Assembly: GCA_937927945.1 (NCBI GenBank)
Contig: CALEYW010000086.1
Coordinates: 1 to 64,000 of the forward strand
Reading direction: 5' to 3'
Length of the DNA stretch: 64,000 nt
Source of the DNA: an uncultured candidate division WPS-2 bacterium
Lineage (GTDB): Bacteria > Vulcanimicrobiota > Vulcanimicrobiia > Vulcanimicrobiales > Vulcanimicrobiaceae
The stretch's first letter is position 1, and each line of letters opens with the position of its first letter. The translations under genes were made by a program, and so were the position numbers. This document shows, in pieces, positions 16,986 through 23,869 of the stretch. The notes under the pieces were generated by a model that was not told where the DNA came from, did no database searches, and worked only from the letters and a program-made list of their open reading frames with translations.

Positions 16986-18365
16986 CTAGAACTTGATGCC
17001 CAGACCCACGTAGCCGCCGGCATGCGACGCATCGGACGGCGAGAGGTTCTTGCCGCGGATGGTGTCGCCCAGGAACCCGGCGTCGAGGAACAGCCCCGAG
17101 CCGCCGAGGTTGAAGGTGCCGCCGATTTGGTACTTCAGGAAGCGCTGCTGGAACTTGTCGGTGGTGCCGACGAGCGAGGGCGGCGCGCCCAGCGGGAAGG
17201 TGAAGTCCCCCGAGATGCTCGGGTAGTACCAGACGCTGCCGTAGACGGAGATCGGCTGATCGAGGTCGGGGAGCTTCTCGGCGCCGAAGCCGAAGCCGTT
17301 CTGCTTCGGATAGCCGTAGTTTTCTTCGCGATGGAGGTAGCCGACGCCGATGTAGATGCGCGGTTCGGCGATCTTGAGGCCGAGGCGCCCGTCGAAGTCG
17401 GTGTCACGCGCCGTGAACGACGGCACGTTGGTCTGACCATAGGCTCCGATGACGGTCACGCAGCCTGGACCGGTCGCGCCGTTGCCGGTGCAAGCCGGAG
17501 CGGTGAGGCCGGGTGTTCCGGTGACTTGCGCCGAGGTGAAGCCGTTGTTGTGCGGATAGCTGTACGAGCGATAGTCGCCCTCGAGCATCCAGGGGAGACC
17601 GAACGCCGGGAACTCGACGGCGCCGCGAGCAGCGTACGAGCCGCCCTTACCGGTGTTGCCGGGCGAGAACTCGTTGTACACCTTCGGGCTGAAGATGTAG
17701 TCGCCGACGATGAAGTGCTCGTAGGGATTCTTCGCGACCGGGGTCGGCGTCGGGGTCGGTTTGAGGGTCGGGGGGGCGGTGACGATCGGCGTCGGCGTCG
17801 CGACCGGCGTCGGTGCGGGCGTCGGAACGACCGCCGCGACGTAGCGGACGACGACGATGCGACGATCGGGGACCCACTGAACGTAGGCGCCCATGCCTTC
17901 GGAGACTACGCGTACGGGCACGACGACCGCGCCCTTGTAGATCTCCGGAGGAACGTCGAGCGGACGGCTCTCGCCGTTGATGACCACTTCCGGACGGCCG
18001 ACGGTCACTTTGACGTCAGAGCCGGGCTTCGAGACGTCGACCGTCTTTGAAGCCGGATCGTACGAGACCGTGGCGCCCATCTGCTCGAACATCGAGCGCA
18101 GCGGGATGAGGATGGTGTTGCCGCGCACCAGCGCCGCGAGGACGCGGTTCGCTTTGAGGCGGTCCGGCTTCGCGTAGACGTGATGGTCGTTGTAAAGGAT
18201 CGGAACTTCGCCGGAAGGCGGCGTGCCGAAATCGGCGGGCGGCGAGCCGGCCTGCGCAATTTGCGCCGGAACCTTGACCGGTGAGGATTGCTGGGCCGAG
18301 GCGACGGTGGTTGCGATGCCGATCGTCACCAGAACGGCCGAGAGGCGGAGTGCATAGCGTTTCAG
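16986..18365 (-). CDS. Stalk-domain / beta-barrel protein, copy 2
   Basis: 459 residues from CTG 18365, placed by the ribosome site GGGAGGG 7 bases upstream and by alignment with the signal peptides of copies 1 and 3 (here KRYALRLSAVLVTIGIATTVASA). The layout is as in copy 1: stalk domain, a linker with VPTPAPTPVATPTPIVTAPP, and a C-terminal barrel-like domain ending in GYVGLGIKF. The stalk domain is known from clostridial and related surface proteins, where it tends to anchor or space other domains. The fusion to a barrel is inference from strand pattern and terminal Phe. From the early stalk domain on, it is almost identical to copy 3. Confidence 0.82.
   Translation of the reverse strand: MKRYALRLSAVLVTIGIATTVASAQQSSPVKVPAQIAQAGSPPADFGTPPSGEVPILYNDHHVYAKPDRLKANRVLAALVRGNTILIPLRSMFEQMGATVSYDPASKTVDVSKPGSDVKVTVGRPEVVINGESRPLDVPPEIYKGAVVVPVRVVSEGMGAYVQWVPDRRIVVVRYVAAVVPTPAPTPVATPTPIVTAPPTLKPTPTPTPVAKNPYEHFIVGDYIFSPKVYNEFSPGNTGKGGSYAARGAVEFPAFGLPWMLEGDYRSYSYPHNNGFTSAQVTGTPGLTAPACTGNGATGPGCVTVIGAYGQTNVPSFTARDTDFDGRLGLKIAEPRIYIGVGYLHREENYGYPKQNGFGFGAEKLPDLDQPISVYGSVWYYPSISGDFTFPLGAPPSLVGTTDKFQQRFLKYQIGGTFNLGGSGLFLDAGFLGDTIRGKNLSPSDASHAGGYVGLGIKF
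17023..18134. repeat. Long direct repeat, unit A (in stalk gene 2)
   Basis: About 1,112 bases that I read as identical to 18556-19667, at a constant offset of 1,533. Identity breaks at 17022 (A against G) and at 18135 (C against A), and differences rise quickly outside these points. It covers most of the stalk domain, linker and barrel of copy 2. I compared several lines by eye, not every base. Confidence 0.85.
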
Positions 18366-18442
18366 GTGAGGACCCTCCCTTTCTGCGATTGGTCGCTCCC
18401 TTTGGGGAGGGGGCGCACGGTCACCTCTCTTGAGCAAGAAAA

Positions 18443-18470
18443 AAAGCTCCCGGCGCGAGCCGGGAGCTTT
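18443..18470 (-). terminator. Rho-independent terminator after stalk/barrel gene 3
   Basis: AAAGCTCCCGGC and GCCGGGAGCTTT pair around a short loop, with a T-rich run on the minus-strand side. It sits between the end of copy 3 and the leader of copy 2. Confidence 0.88.
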
Positions 18471-18518
18471 CTCCGTTGTTCGTTCCCTAGGCACGCCCGT
18501 GGTGGGCCTGCCGAAAGA

Positions 18519-19922
18519 CTAGAACTTGAGTCCGAGACCGACGTACCCGCCGGCGTGCGACGCATCGGACGGCGAGAGGTTCTTGCCGCGGATGGTGTCG
18601 CCCAGGAACCCGGCGTCGAGGAACAGCCCCGAGCCGCCGAGGTTGAAGGTGCCGCCGATTTGGTACTTCAGGAAGCGCTGCTGGAACTTGTCGGTGGTGC
18701 CGACGAGCGAGGGCGGCGCGCCCAGCGGGAAGGTGAAGTCCCCCGAGATGCTCGGGTAGTACCAGACGCTGCCGTAGACGGAGATCGGCTGATCGAGGTC
18801 GGGGAGCTTCTCGGCGCCGAAGCCGAAGCCGTTCTGCTTCGGATAGCCGTAGTTTTCTTCGCGATGGAGGTAGCCGACGCCGATGTAGATGCGCGGTTCG
18901 GCGATCTTGAGGCCGAGGCGCCCGTCGAAGTCGGTGTCACGCGCCGTGAACGACGGCACGTTGGTCTGACCATAGGCTCCGATGACGGTCACGCAGCCTG
19001 GACCGGTCGCGCCGTTGCCGGTGCAAGCCGGAGCGGTGAGGCCGGGTGTTCCGGTGACTTGCGCCGAGGTGAAGCCGTTGTTGTGCGGATAGCTGTACGA
19101 GCGATAGTCGCCCTCGAGCATCCAGGGGAGACCGAACGCCGGGAACTCGACGGCGCCGCGAGCAGCGTACGAGCCGCCCTTACCGGTGTTGCCGGGCGAG
19201 AACTCGTTGTACACCTTCGGGCTGAAGATGTAGTCGCCGACGATGAAGTGCTCGTAGGGATTCTTCGCGACCGGGGTCGGCGTCGGGGTCGGTTTGAGGG
19301 TCGGGGGGGCGGTGACGATCGGCGTCGGCGTCGCGACCGGCGTCGGTGCGGGCGTCGGAACGACCGCCGCGACGTAGCGGACGACGACGATGCGACGATC
19401 GGGGACCCACTGAACGTAGGCGCCCATGCCTTCGGAGACTACGCGTACGGGCACGACGACCGCGCCCTTGTAGATCTCCGGAGGAACGTCGAGCGGACGG
19501 CTCTCGCCGTTGATGACCACTTCCGGACGGCCGACGGTCACTTTGACGTCAGAGCCGGGCTTCGAGACGTCGACCGTCTTTGAAGCCGGATCGTACGAGA
19601 CCGTGGCGCCCATCTGCTCGAACATCGAGCGCAGCGGGATGAGGATGGTGTTGCCGCGCACCAGCGCAGCGAGGACGCGGTTCGCCTTCAGGCGATCCGG
19701 CTTCGAATAGACATGCCGGTCGTTGAAGAGGATCGGGACCTCGCCGGAAGGCGGCGTGCCGAAGTCAGCGGGCGGCATGGCCGGCCCGGCTTGCGCAATC
19801 TGCGTCGGGGCGAAGGTTCCAATGTTGCCTTTCGCCTGCGCCGAATTTGCGGCCGAGACCGACGTAGTACCGATTCCGACCGCGACAAGCGCGGCTAGAA
19901 GCCCGGTGCTCAGTCGTTTCAC
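18519..19922 (-). CDS. Stalk-domain / beta-barrel protein, copy 3
   Basis: 467 residues from GTG 19922 (AGGGA about 7 bases upstream). The signal peptide (KRLSTGLLAALVAVGIGTTSVSA) is followed by a spacer slightly longer than in copies 1 and 2, then the stalk domain (PILFNDRHVYSKPDRL onward), the Thr-Pro linker, and the barrel-like domain ending in GYVGLGLKF. It is the promoter-proximal copy, with a 320-base leader upstream. Only the signal region, the first 40 or so mature residues and the last few residues differ from copy 2. Confidence 0.84.
   Translation of the reverse strand: MKRLSTGLLAALVAVGIGTTSVSAANSAQAKGNIGTFAPTQIAQAGPAMPPADFGTPPSGEVPILFNDRHVYSKPDRLKANRVLAALVRGNTILIPLRSMFEQMGATVSYDPASKTVDVSKPGSDVKVTVGRPEVVINGESRPLDVPPEIYKGAVVVPVRVVSEGMGAYVQWVPDRRIVVVRYVAAVVPTPAPTPVATPTPIVTAPPTLKPTPTPTPVAKNPYEHFIVGDYIFSPKVYNEFSPGNTGKGGSYAARGAVEFPAFGLPWMLEGDYRSYSYPHNNGFTSAQVTGTPGLTAPACTGNGATGPGCVTVIGAYGQTNVPSFTARDTDFDGRLGLKIAEPRIYIGVGYLHREENYGYPKQNGFGFGAEKLPDLDQPISVYGSVWYYPSISGDFTFPLGAPPSLVGTTDKFQQRFLKYQIGGTFNLGGSGLFLDAGFLGDTIRGKNLSPSDASHAGGYVGLGLKF
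18556..19667. repeat. Long direct repeat, unit B (in stalk gene 3)
   Basis: Partner of 17023-18134; see that entry. Apparently identical over about 1,112 bases, inside the coding region of copy 3. Confidence 0.85.
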
Positions 19923-20243
19923 GTAATACTCCCTAGCTAAGGTGTTGTGGAAGAGAAGGGCGTTGGCGCCGGCGTGGCCGGCCCGCGAACGGGAGCGGAG
20001 CGAGATACTCGCTTGCTCAGCCGTAACGGACCTACCCACCTCGCGGTGCCGTCAATCACGGAGGCGAGGCCTCCGGCCCCACTTCTTGTGACTCCAACGC
20101 CGGTCGATTGCCCGAGGTTCCGCTCGAGCGCGACCAAACGCTGGACCAGTCGCGTAACGCGACCTTTACACTCCGTGGTTCCACGACCCGTGTGTCCTGG
20201 CTCACGGCAGGTAAAGAAGCCGAGCGAGCTCAGCCCGGCGAGC
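19923..20243 (-). other. Long gene-free leader upstream of stalk gene 3
   Basis: A 321-base stretch between the thioesterase stop and the start of stalk gene 3. It has several small inverted repeats (GGAGGC-GAG-GCCTCC near 20059; CGCGTAACGCG near 20151; CCGTGGTTCCACG near 20175) and no convincing open frame. It must hold the promoter for the stalk cluster. I looked for c-di-GMP, c-di-AMP, cobalamin and glycine riboswitch cores and found none convincing. Confidence 0.45.
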
Positions 20244-20250
20244 TCAGCCC
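20224..20250. repeat. Short tandem direct repeat
   Basis: GCGAGCTCAGCCC occurs twice (20224-20236 and 20238-20250), 14 bases apart. The second copy overlaps the stop of the thioesterase gene. Each contains the palindrome GAGCTC. No function assigned. Confidence 0.6.
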
Positions 20251-20639
20251 AGTTTTTCGTTGAGGCGCTCGCGAAAGGTCGCTCGCGAGGTGACGTACCG
20301 CTCGTGGGTCCCTTCGGCGATCTTCTCGCGCTCGTCGAAGGCCGTGAAGGCGAACTCTACCCGGCGGCCGTCGACCTTCAGGATCTCGACCTCGGTTCGG
20401 ACGATCAGTCCGACGGGGGTGGCCGAGAGGTGGGTCAGGTCGACGTGGGTGCCCAGGCTCACCTCGTCCTCGGAGAGCATCGGGGCGATACATTGCATCG
20501 CCGCCTCCTCCACGAGCTGAAGGAGCATCGGCGTGGAGAGGACGTCAACCCCCCGGTTGCCGGCTTTTTCCGCCGTCATCCACTCCTCGACCCGGGTCTG
20601 GCTCTGATAGGTCCTCCCCACTTCGATCTTCCCGCGCAT
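20244..20639 (-). CDS. Hotdog-fold thioesterase (FlK-like)
   Basis: 131 residues from the ATG giving MRGKIEVGRTYQSQTRV (8 further codons are open upstream). Hotdog features: VLSTPMLLQLVEEAAMQCI for the central helix, GTHVDLTHLSATPVG with the catalytic-type HLSATP segment, and a final strand pair VEFAFTAFDEREKIAEGTHERYV. This is the arrangement of fluoroacetyl-CoA-specific and related acyl-CoA thioesterases of the thioesterase family; the actual acyl group is not predictable. It is divergent from the efflux operon, 130 bases apart. Confidence 0.83.
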   Translation of the reverse strand: MRGKIEVGRTYQSQTRVEEWMTAEKAGNRGVDVLSTPMLLQLVEEAAMQCIAPMLSEDEVSLGTHVDLTHLSATPVGLIVRTEVEILKVDGRRVEFAFTAFDEREKIAEGTHERYVTSRATFRERLNEKLG

Positions 20640-20690
20640 CCCGGGGGACCTTACGACTGGCAACCGGGCGAATCATTTTCACGTTCCAGC

Positions 20691-20711
20691 CGGTAGTACC
20701 GACGGACGGTA
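20691..20711. promoter_or_regulatory. Cluster of inverted CGGTA half-sites (operator candidate)
   Basis: CGGTA, one base, TACCG, five bases, CGGTA: three half-sites in alternating orientation within 21 bases, 59 bases before the start of the efflux adaptor gene. A dimeric repressor could bind either pair. No regulator is encoded next to it. Confidence 0.4.
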
Positions 20712-20769
20712 ACGTCGTATAGCGCGTTTCCGAGCCCGTTCGAAGTATTTATGAAGTATAAGGAGCACC

Positions 20770-22212
20770 ATGAAACCGAGTCAGCGCGTGTGGCTGGCCG
20801 CGGCGCTTGCCGTCGCGGTCCTCGCCGGTTGCGGTAAGGGCGGAGCCCCGCAGCGAGCCGAAATGCCGCTCGCGGTCGACGTCGCGCAGGCGCACCGCGG
20901 GGATATCGCGACCTATGTGACGCTGGACGGCCAGATCGCACCGCTTCAGGAATCGACGCTCAGTTCGCCGCAATCCGGCAACGTCGTCGCGGTGTACGTC
21001 AACGAAGGTCAGCACGTCGCCGCGGGGCAGACGATCGCCAAGCTCGACGACTCGACGCTGCGCGCGACGCTCTCGCAGGAGCAGGCGATCGTGCAGCAGC
21101 AGTCGGCCTCGCTCGGCTCGTCGAACCTGCAGGTACCGGTCACCGCGGCGCAAGCTTCGAACACCGTGGTCACCGCGCAGCAGCAACTCGCCTCGGCGCG
21201 CAACAACGTCGCGACCGCGCAAGCCGCATTTCGGAGTGCGAAGTCAACCTACGACGCCGACCAGAAGCTCGTCGCCCAAGGCTACGTCGCGCAAACGGCG
21301 TTCGAACAGGCGCGCTCGCAGTACGTGCAGGCCGAACAGGCGCTGAACAACGCTCGCGAATCGCTGCGCCAAACCGAAACCGCATTGCAATACGCTCGCA
21401 CGCAAGGCGGCAACGCCGTGCCGATCCAGCGGCAGCAGGTCGAGGTCAATCGCGGTCAATTGGCCGCCGCGCAGGCGCAAGTGCGAATGCTCCAGACGCA
21501 GATCGCGCAGACCAGCATTCTCGCGCCCTACGACGGCGTCGTCACGCAGCGTCTGCTCGATCCCGGCGCGTTCGCCTCGCCGAATCAGCCGGTGGCACGC
21601 GTTTCGCAAGTCGCCGCCGTCTACGTGAACGTCAACGTCCCCGATGACGATCTCGCGTACGTGCACGCGGGAACGCCGATCACCTTCACCAGCTCGAGCC
21701 TGCCCAACCGCACGTTCAAGGCCGCGGTGATGGACGTCAACGCGACGCCGACGTCCGGCACGCTGTCGTACCGGGCACGCGTGCGCGTGCCGAATCAGGG
21801 CGACGCGCTGCGCGGCGGCATGCTGGTCAGCGTCGTCGTGCGCAAGGAGTTCCATCCGGGCGCGATCGTGGTGCCGCGCACCGCGGTGTTCCAGAGCGAT
21901 ACCGGCGCGAGCGTCTATACGGTCGCGGCAGCGCCGGCGCCGCCCGGCGGAGCTCCGGCGGGCGGTGCCCCGCCCGCGGGCGGCGGCGCGGCGAAGGGTG
22001 CGGGCGGCGGGCCCGGCGGTCCGGCACCCAAGATCATGAAGGCGGTCCAAGTGCCGGTCACCATCGGCCTGCAGACCGATACCGACGCGGAGATTCGGAG
22101 CCCGAAGATCGGCGCGGGGACCACCGTGATCACCACGCGTCCCGACGCGCTGCGCCCCGACAGCCTGGTCGCCATCACACCGCCGGCCGGCGGCGCGCGC
22201 GGAGCGCAGTAG
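20770..22212 (+). CDS. Periplasmic adaptor (HlyD/MFP family) of an efflux system, lipoprotein
   Basis: 480 residues from ATG with AAGGAG just upstream. The N-terminus ends in VLAGCGKGG, a lipobox. It then shows the adaptor order: first beta-barrel/lipoyl half (TYVTLDGQIAPLQESTLSSP, VNEGQHVAAGQTIAKLDD), a long alpha-hairpin rich in Gln/Ala (residues of about 95-225), the second lipoyl half (SILAPYDGVVTQRLLDPG) and the beta-barrel with VRVPNQGDALRGGMLVSVVV. A Gly/Pro/Ala-rich insert at about residues 385-420 is unusual. It links an inner-membrane pump to TolC, but no pump gene follows. The TolC start is immediately after its stop. Confidence 0.88.
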   Translation: MKPSQRVWLAAALAVAVLAGCGKGGAPQRAEMPLAVDVAQAHRGDIATYVTLDGQIAPLQESTLSSPQSGNVVAVYVNEGQHVAAGQTIAKLDDSTLRATLSQEQAIVQQQSASLGSSNLQVPVTAAQASNTVVTAQQQLASARNNVATAQAAFRSAKSTYDADQKLVAQGYVAQTAFEQARSQYVQAEQALNNARESLRQTETALQYARTQGGNAVPIQRQQVEVNRGQLAAAQAQVRMLQTQIAQTSILAPYDGVVTQRLLDPGAFASPNQPVARVSQVAAVYVNVNVPDDDLAYVHAGTPITFTSSSLPNRTFKAAVMDVNATPTSGTLSYRARVRVPNQGDALRGGMLVSVVVRKEFHPGAIVVPRTAVFQSDTGASVYTVAAAPAPPGGAPAGGAPPAGGGAAKGAGGGPGGPAPKIMKAVQVPVTIGLQTDTDAEIRSPKIGAGTTVITTRPDALRPDSLVAITPPAGGARGAQ

Positions 22213-23856
22213 ATGCATCGACCCGCGATCCTGCGCACGCTGCTGGGGGGCGTGCTGAGCGCGCTTGCCCTCGCCACTCAATCGGCGTTCGCGCAGACTC
22301 CGGCCGCCATCCCTACGATGGCTCCGGCCGCGACGCCGGTTCCGCTCGCGACGCCGCGTCCGCTCGCGACGCCGTTTCCGTTCGCGACGCCGATTCCGGC
22401 CCCGGGCAGCTCGGCATCCCCCGCCGCCGTCCCGATATCCGGCGGCAGCGGCGTGATCGATGCATCGAAGATACCGACGCTTTTGCCGGCCGACCAGACG
22501 TCACCGCTGCCGTACCCCGCGTACGGAACGCCCGCGCCGGCGTCTGCGCCGCGCGTCGTCCCCGGCGTCCCGCAAATCATCACCCTCCAGCAGGCGATCC
22601 TGATCGGTTACGCACGCTCGCCGCTGTTGGCGGCGGCGCGCGCCCAGGTCGAGATCGCGACCGCCCCGGTCTCGCTGGCACAGAGCGCGCTGTTCCCGGC
22701 ACTCACCGGCACCGCGTCGACGACGCACACGCATCGCGAACCCTCCGGCACAACGAACGTCACGTCGACTACCGGCATCATCGGCAATGTCACCAGTCCG
22801 AACGTCACGAGCAACAGCCTCAGCGCGAGCCTCACCCAGCTGATCTTCGACGGCGGCCGGGTCGCCGCAGAGATTCGCGCCGCGCGCGCGACGCAGTCGG
22901 CGTCGATCGCGACCTATCAGCGTGAGCTGCAGACGATCGCGTTCAACGTCGCGACCGCATACTACAACGCGCTCTCCGCGCAGCGTCTGACCCAGGTCTC
23001 GCTGACCACCGTGCAGCTCGACCAAGTTCAGGAAAATCTCGTCGCGGCGCAGATTCGCACCGGCACCGCCGCGCGCTCCGAACTCGCGACCGCGCAGCTG
23101 CCGACCGCGCAAGCGCGCGTCGCCGTTATCCGCGCGCAAGCCGCCGAACGCGTCGCGCTGGCGACGTTCGCCAACACGCTCGGCCTCGATGCCGACACGT
23201 CAGTGAAGCCCAAGGACGACGTTCCCGCGCTGAACGCCGTGTCCGGCACACTGGTCGTCACCCCGGCGTTCGCGACGCCTGGGTACGATCAGGCGCTGAC
23301 CCGCGCTGTCGCGCTGCGCCCGGATCTCGCCGCCGCCCAGCAGAACGTCGCCTCGTTCCAGCAGAACCTGAAGTTTGCGCGCTTGGGGAACTTCCCCAGC
23401 ATCAACGCGACGGGTTCGTACGCCACGACCTCGACCGGTGTCGGCGGCAGCGATTATCGCAACGCAGGCTCGCTCGGAGTAGCGTTGACGGTGCCGATCT
23501 ACGACCGCGGCGTGACGCGTTCGCAGACGGCGCAGGCCCAAGGACAGCTCGACAACGCGATCGCGCTGCTTCAGAACACGCAGTCGGGGCTGCAGCTCAA
23601 CGTGCGCACCGCGCTGGTCAACCTGATCTCCGCCTACGCCGCGCTCGGGCAAACGAGCGCCGAACTCGCCACGGCGCAAGAAGTGCTGCGCGCGACCGAA
23701 GCGCAATACCGGGCCGGCGTGACGACGCTTCCGTTGCTCCTCAACGCGCAGACCGGGATCACGACGGCCCTCACCGACGAAGTCAACGCGGCCTACACGA
23801 TCCGCCTGGCGGAGCAAGCGTTGCTCTACGCGGAGGGCGCGAACGCCGCCGGGTGA
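22213..23856 (+). CDS. TolC family outer-membrane channel protein
   Basis: 547 residues; the ATG directly follows the adaptor stop codon. A signal peptide (ending SAFAQ) precedes a roughly 90-residue proline-rich low-complexity region before the two OEP repeats. The repeats show the typical ARAQVEIATAPVSLAQSALFPALTG and GRVAAEIRAARATQ segments, and RPDLAAAQQNVASFQQNLKFARLGNFP in the second half. It should form the trimeric channel-tunnel. The N-terminal Pro/Thr-rich region is absent from most TolC proteins. It is followed after 13 bases by the AhbA/AhbB-like gene. Confidence 0.9.
   Translation: MHRPAILRTLLGGVLSALALATQSAFAQTPAAIPTMAPAATPVPLATPRPLATPFPFATPIPAPGSSASPAAVPISGGSGVIDASKIPTLLPADQTSPLPYPAYGTPAPASAPRVVPGVPQIITLQQAILIGYARSPLLAAARAQVEIATAPVSLAQSALFPALTGTASTTHTHREPSGTTNVTSTTGIIGNVTSPNVTSNSLSASLTQLIFDGGRVAAEIRAARATQSASIATYQRELQTIAFNVATAYYNALSAQRLTQVSLTTVQLDQVQENLVAAQIRTGTAARSELATAQLPTAQARVAVIRAQAAERVALATFANTLGLDADTSVKPKDDVPALNAVSGTLVVTPAFATPGYDQALTRAVALRPDLAAAQQNVASFQQNLKFARLGNFPSINATGSYATTSTGVGGSDYRNAGSLGVALTVPIYDRGVTRSQTAQAQGQLDNAIALLQNTQSGLQLNVRTALVNLISAYAALGQTSAELATAQEVLRATEAQYRAGVTTLPLLLNAQTGITTALTDEVNAAYTIRLAEQALLYAEGANAAG
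22330..22401. repeat. Four 18-base tandem repeats within the TolC gene
   Basis: Four units of 18 bases, each beginning GCGACGCCG and encoding ATP plus three more residues (variants of ATPxPL), at 22330, 22348, 22366 and 22384. They form part of the proline-rich region after the signal peptide. Confidence 0.8.
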
Positions 23857-23869
23857 AGTCCCCGTTGGC

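Noticed and set aside
17740..17830. Repetitive GGTCGGCGTCGG-type DNA in the stalk genes, considered as a repeat array
   Set aside because: It encodes the Thr-Pro linker in frame; unit length is irregular and there are no spacers, so it is not CRISPR or a regulatory array.
16986..19922. Transposon or insertion sequence as cause of the stalk gene duplication
   Set aside because: No transposase, terminal inverted repeats or target duplications; identity stops inside the coding regions, which fits gene conversion better.
19923..20243. Riboswitch in the leader of stalk gene 3 (c-di-GMP, c-di-AMP, cobalamin, glycine)
   Set aside because: Isolated matches such as GGTAGGTCCGTTACGG are present, but the conserved cores (GCAAA-type loops and partners) are missing.
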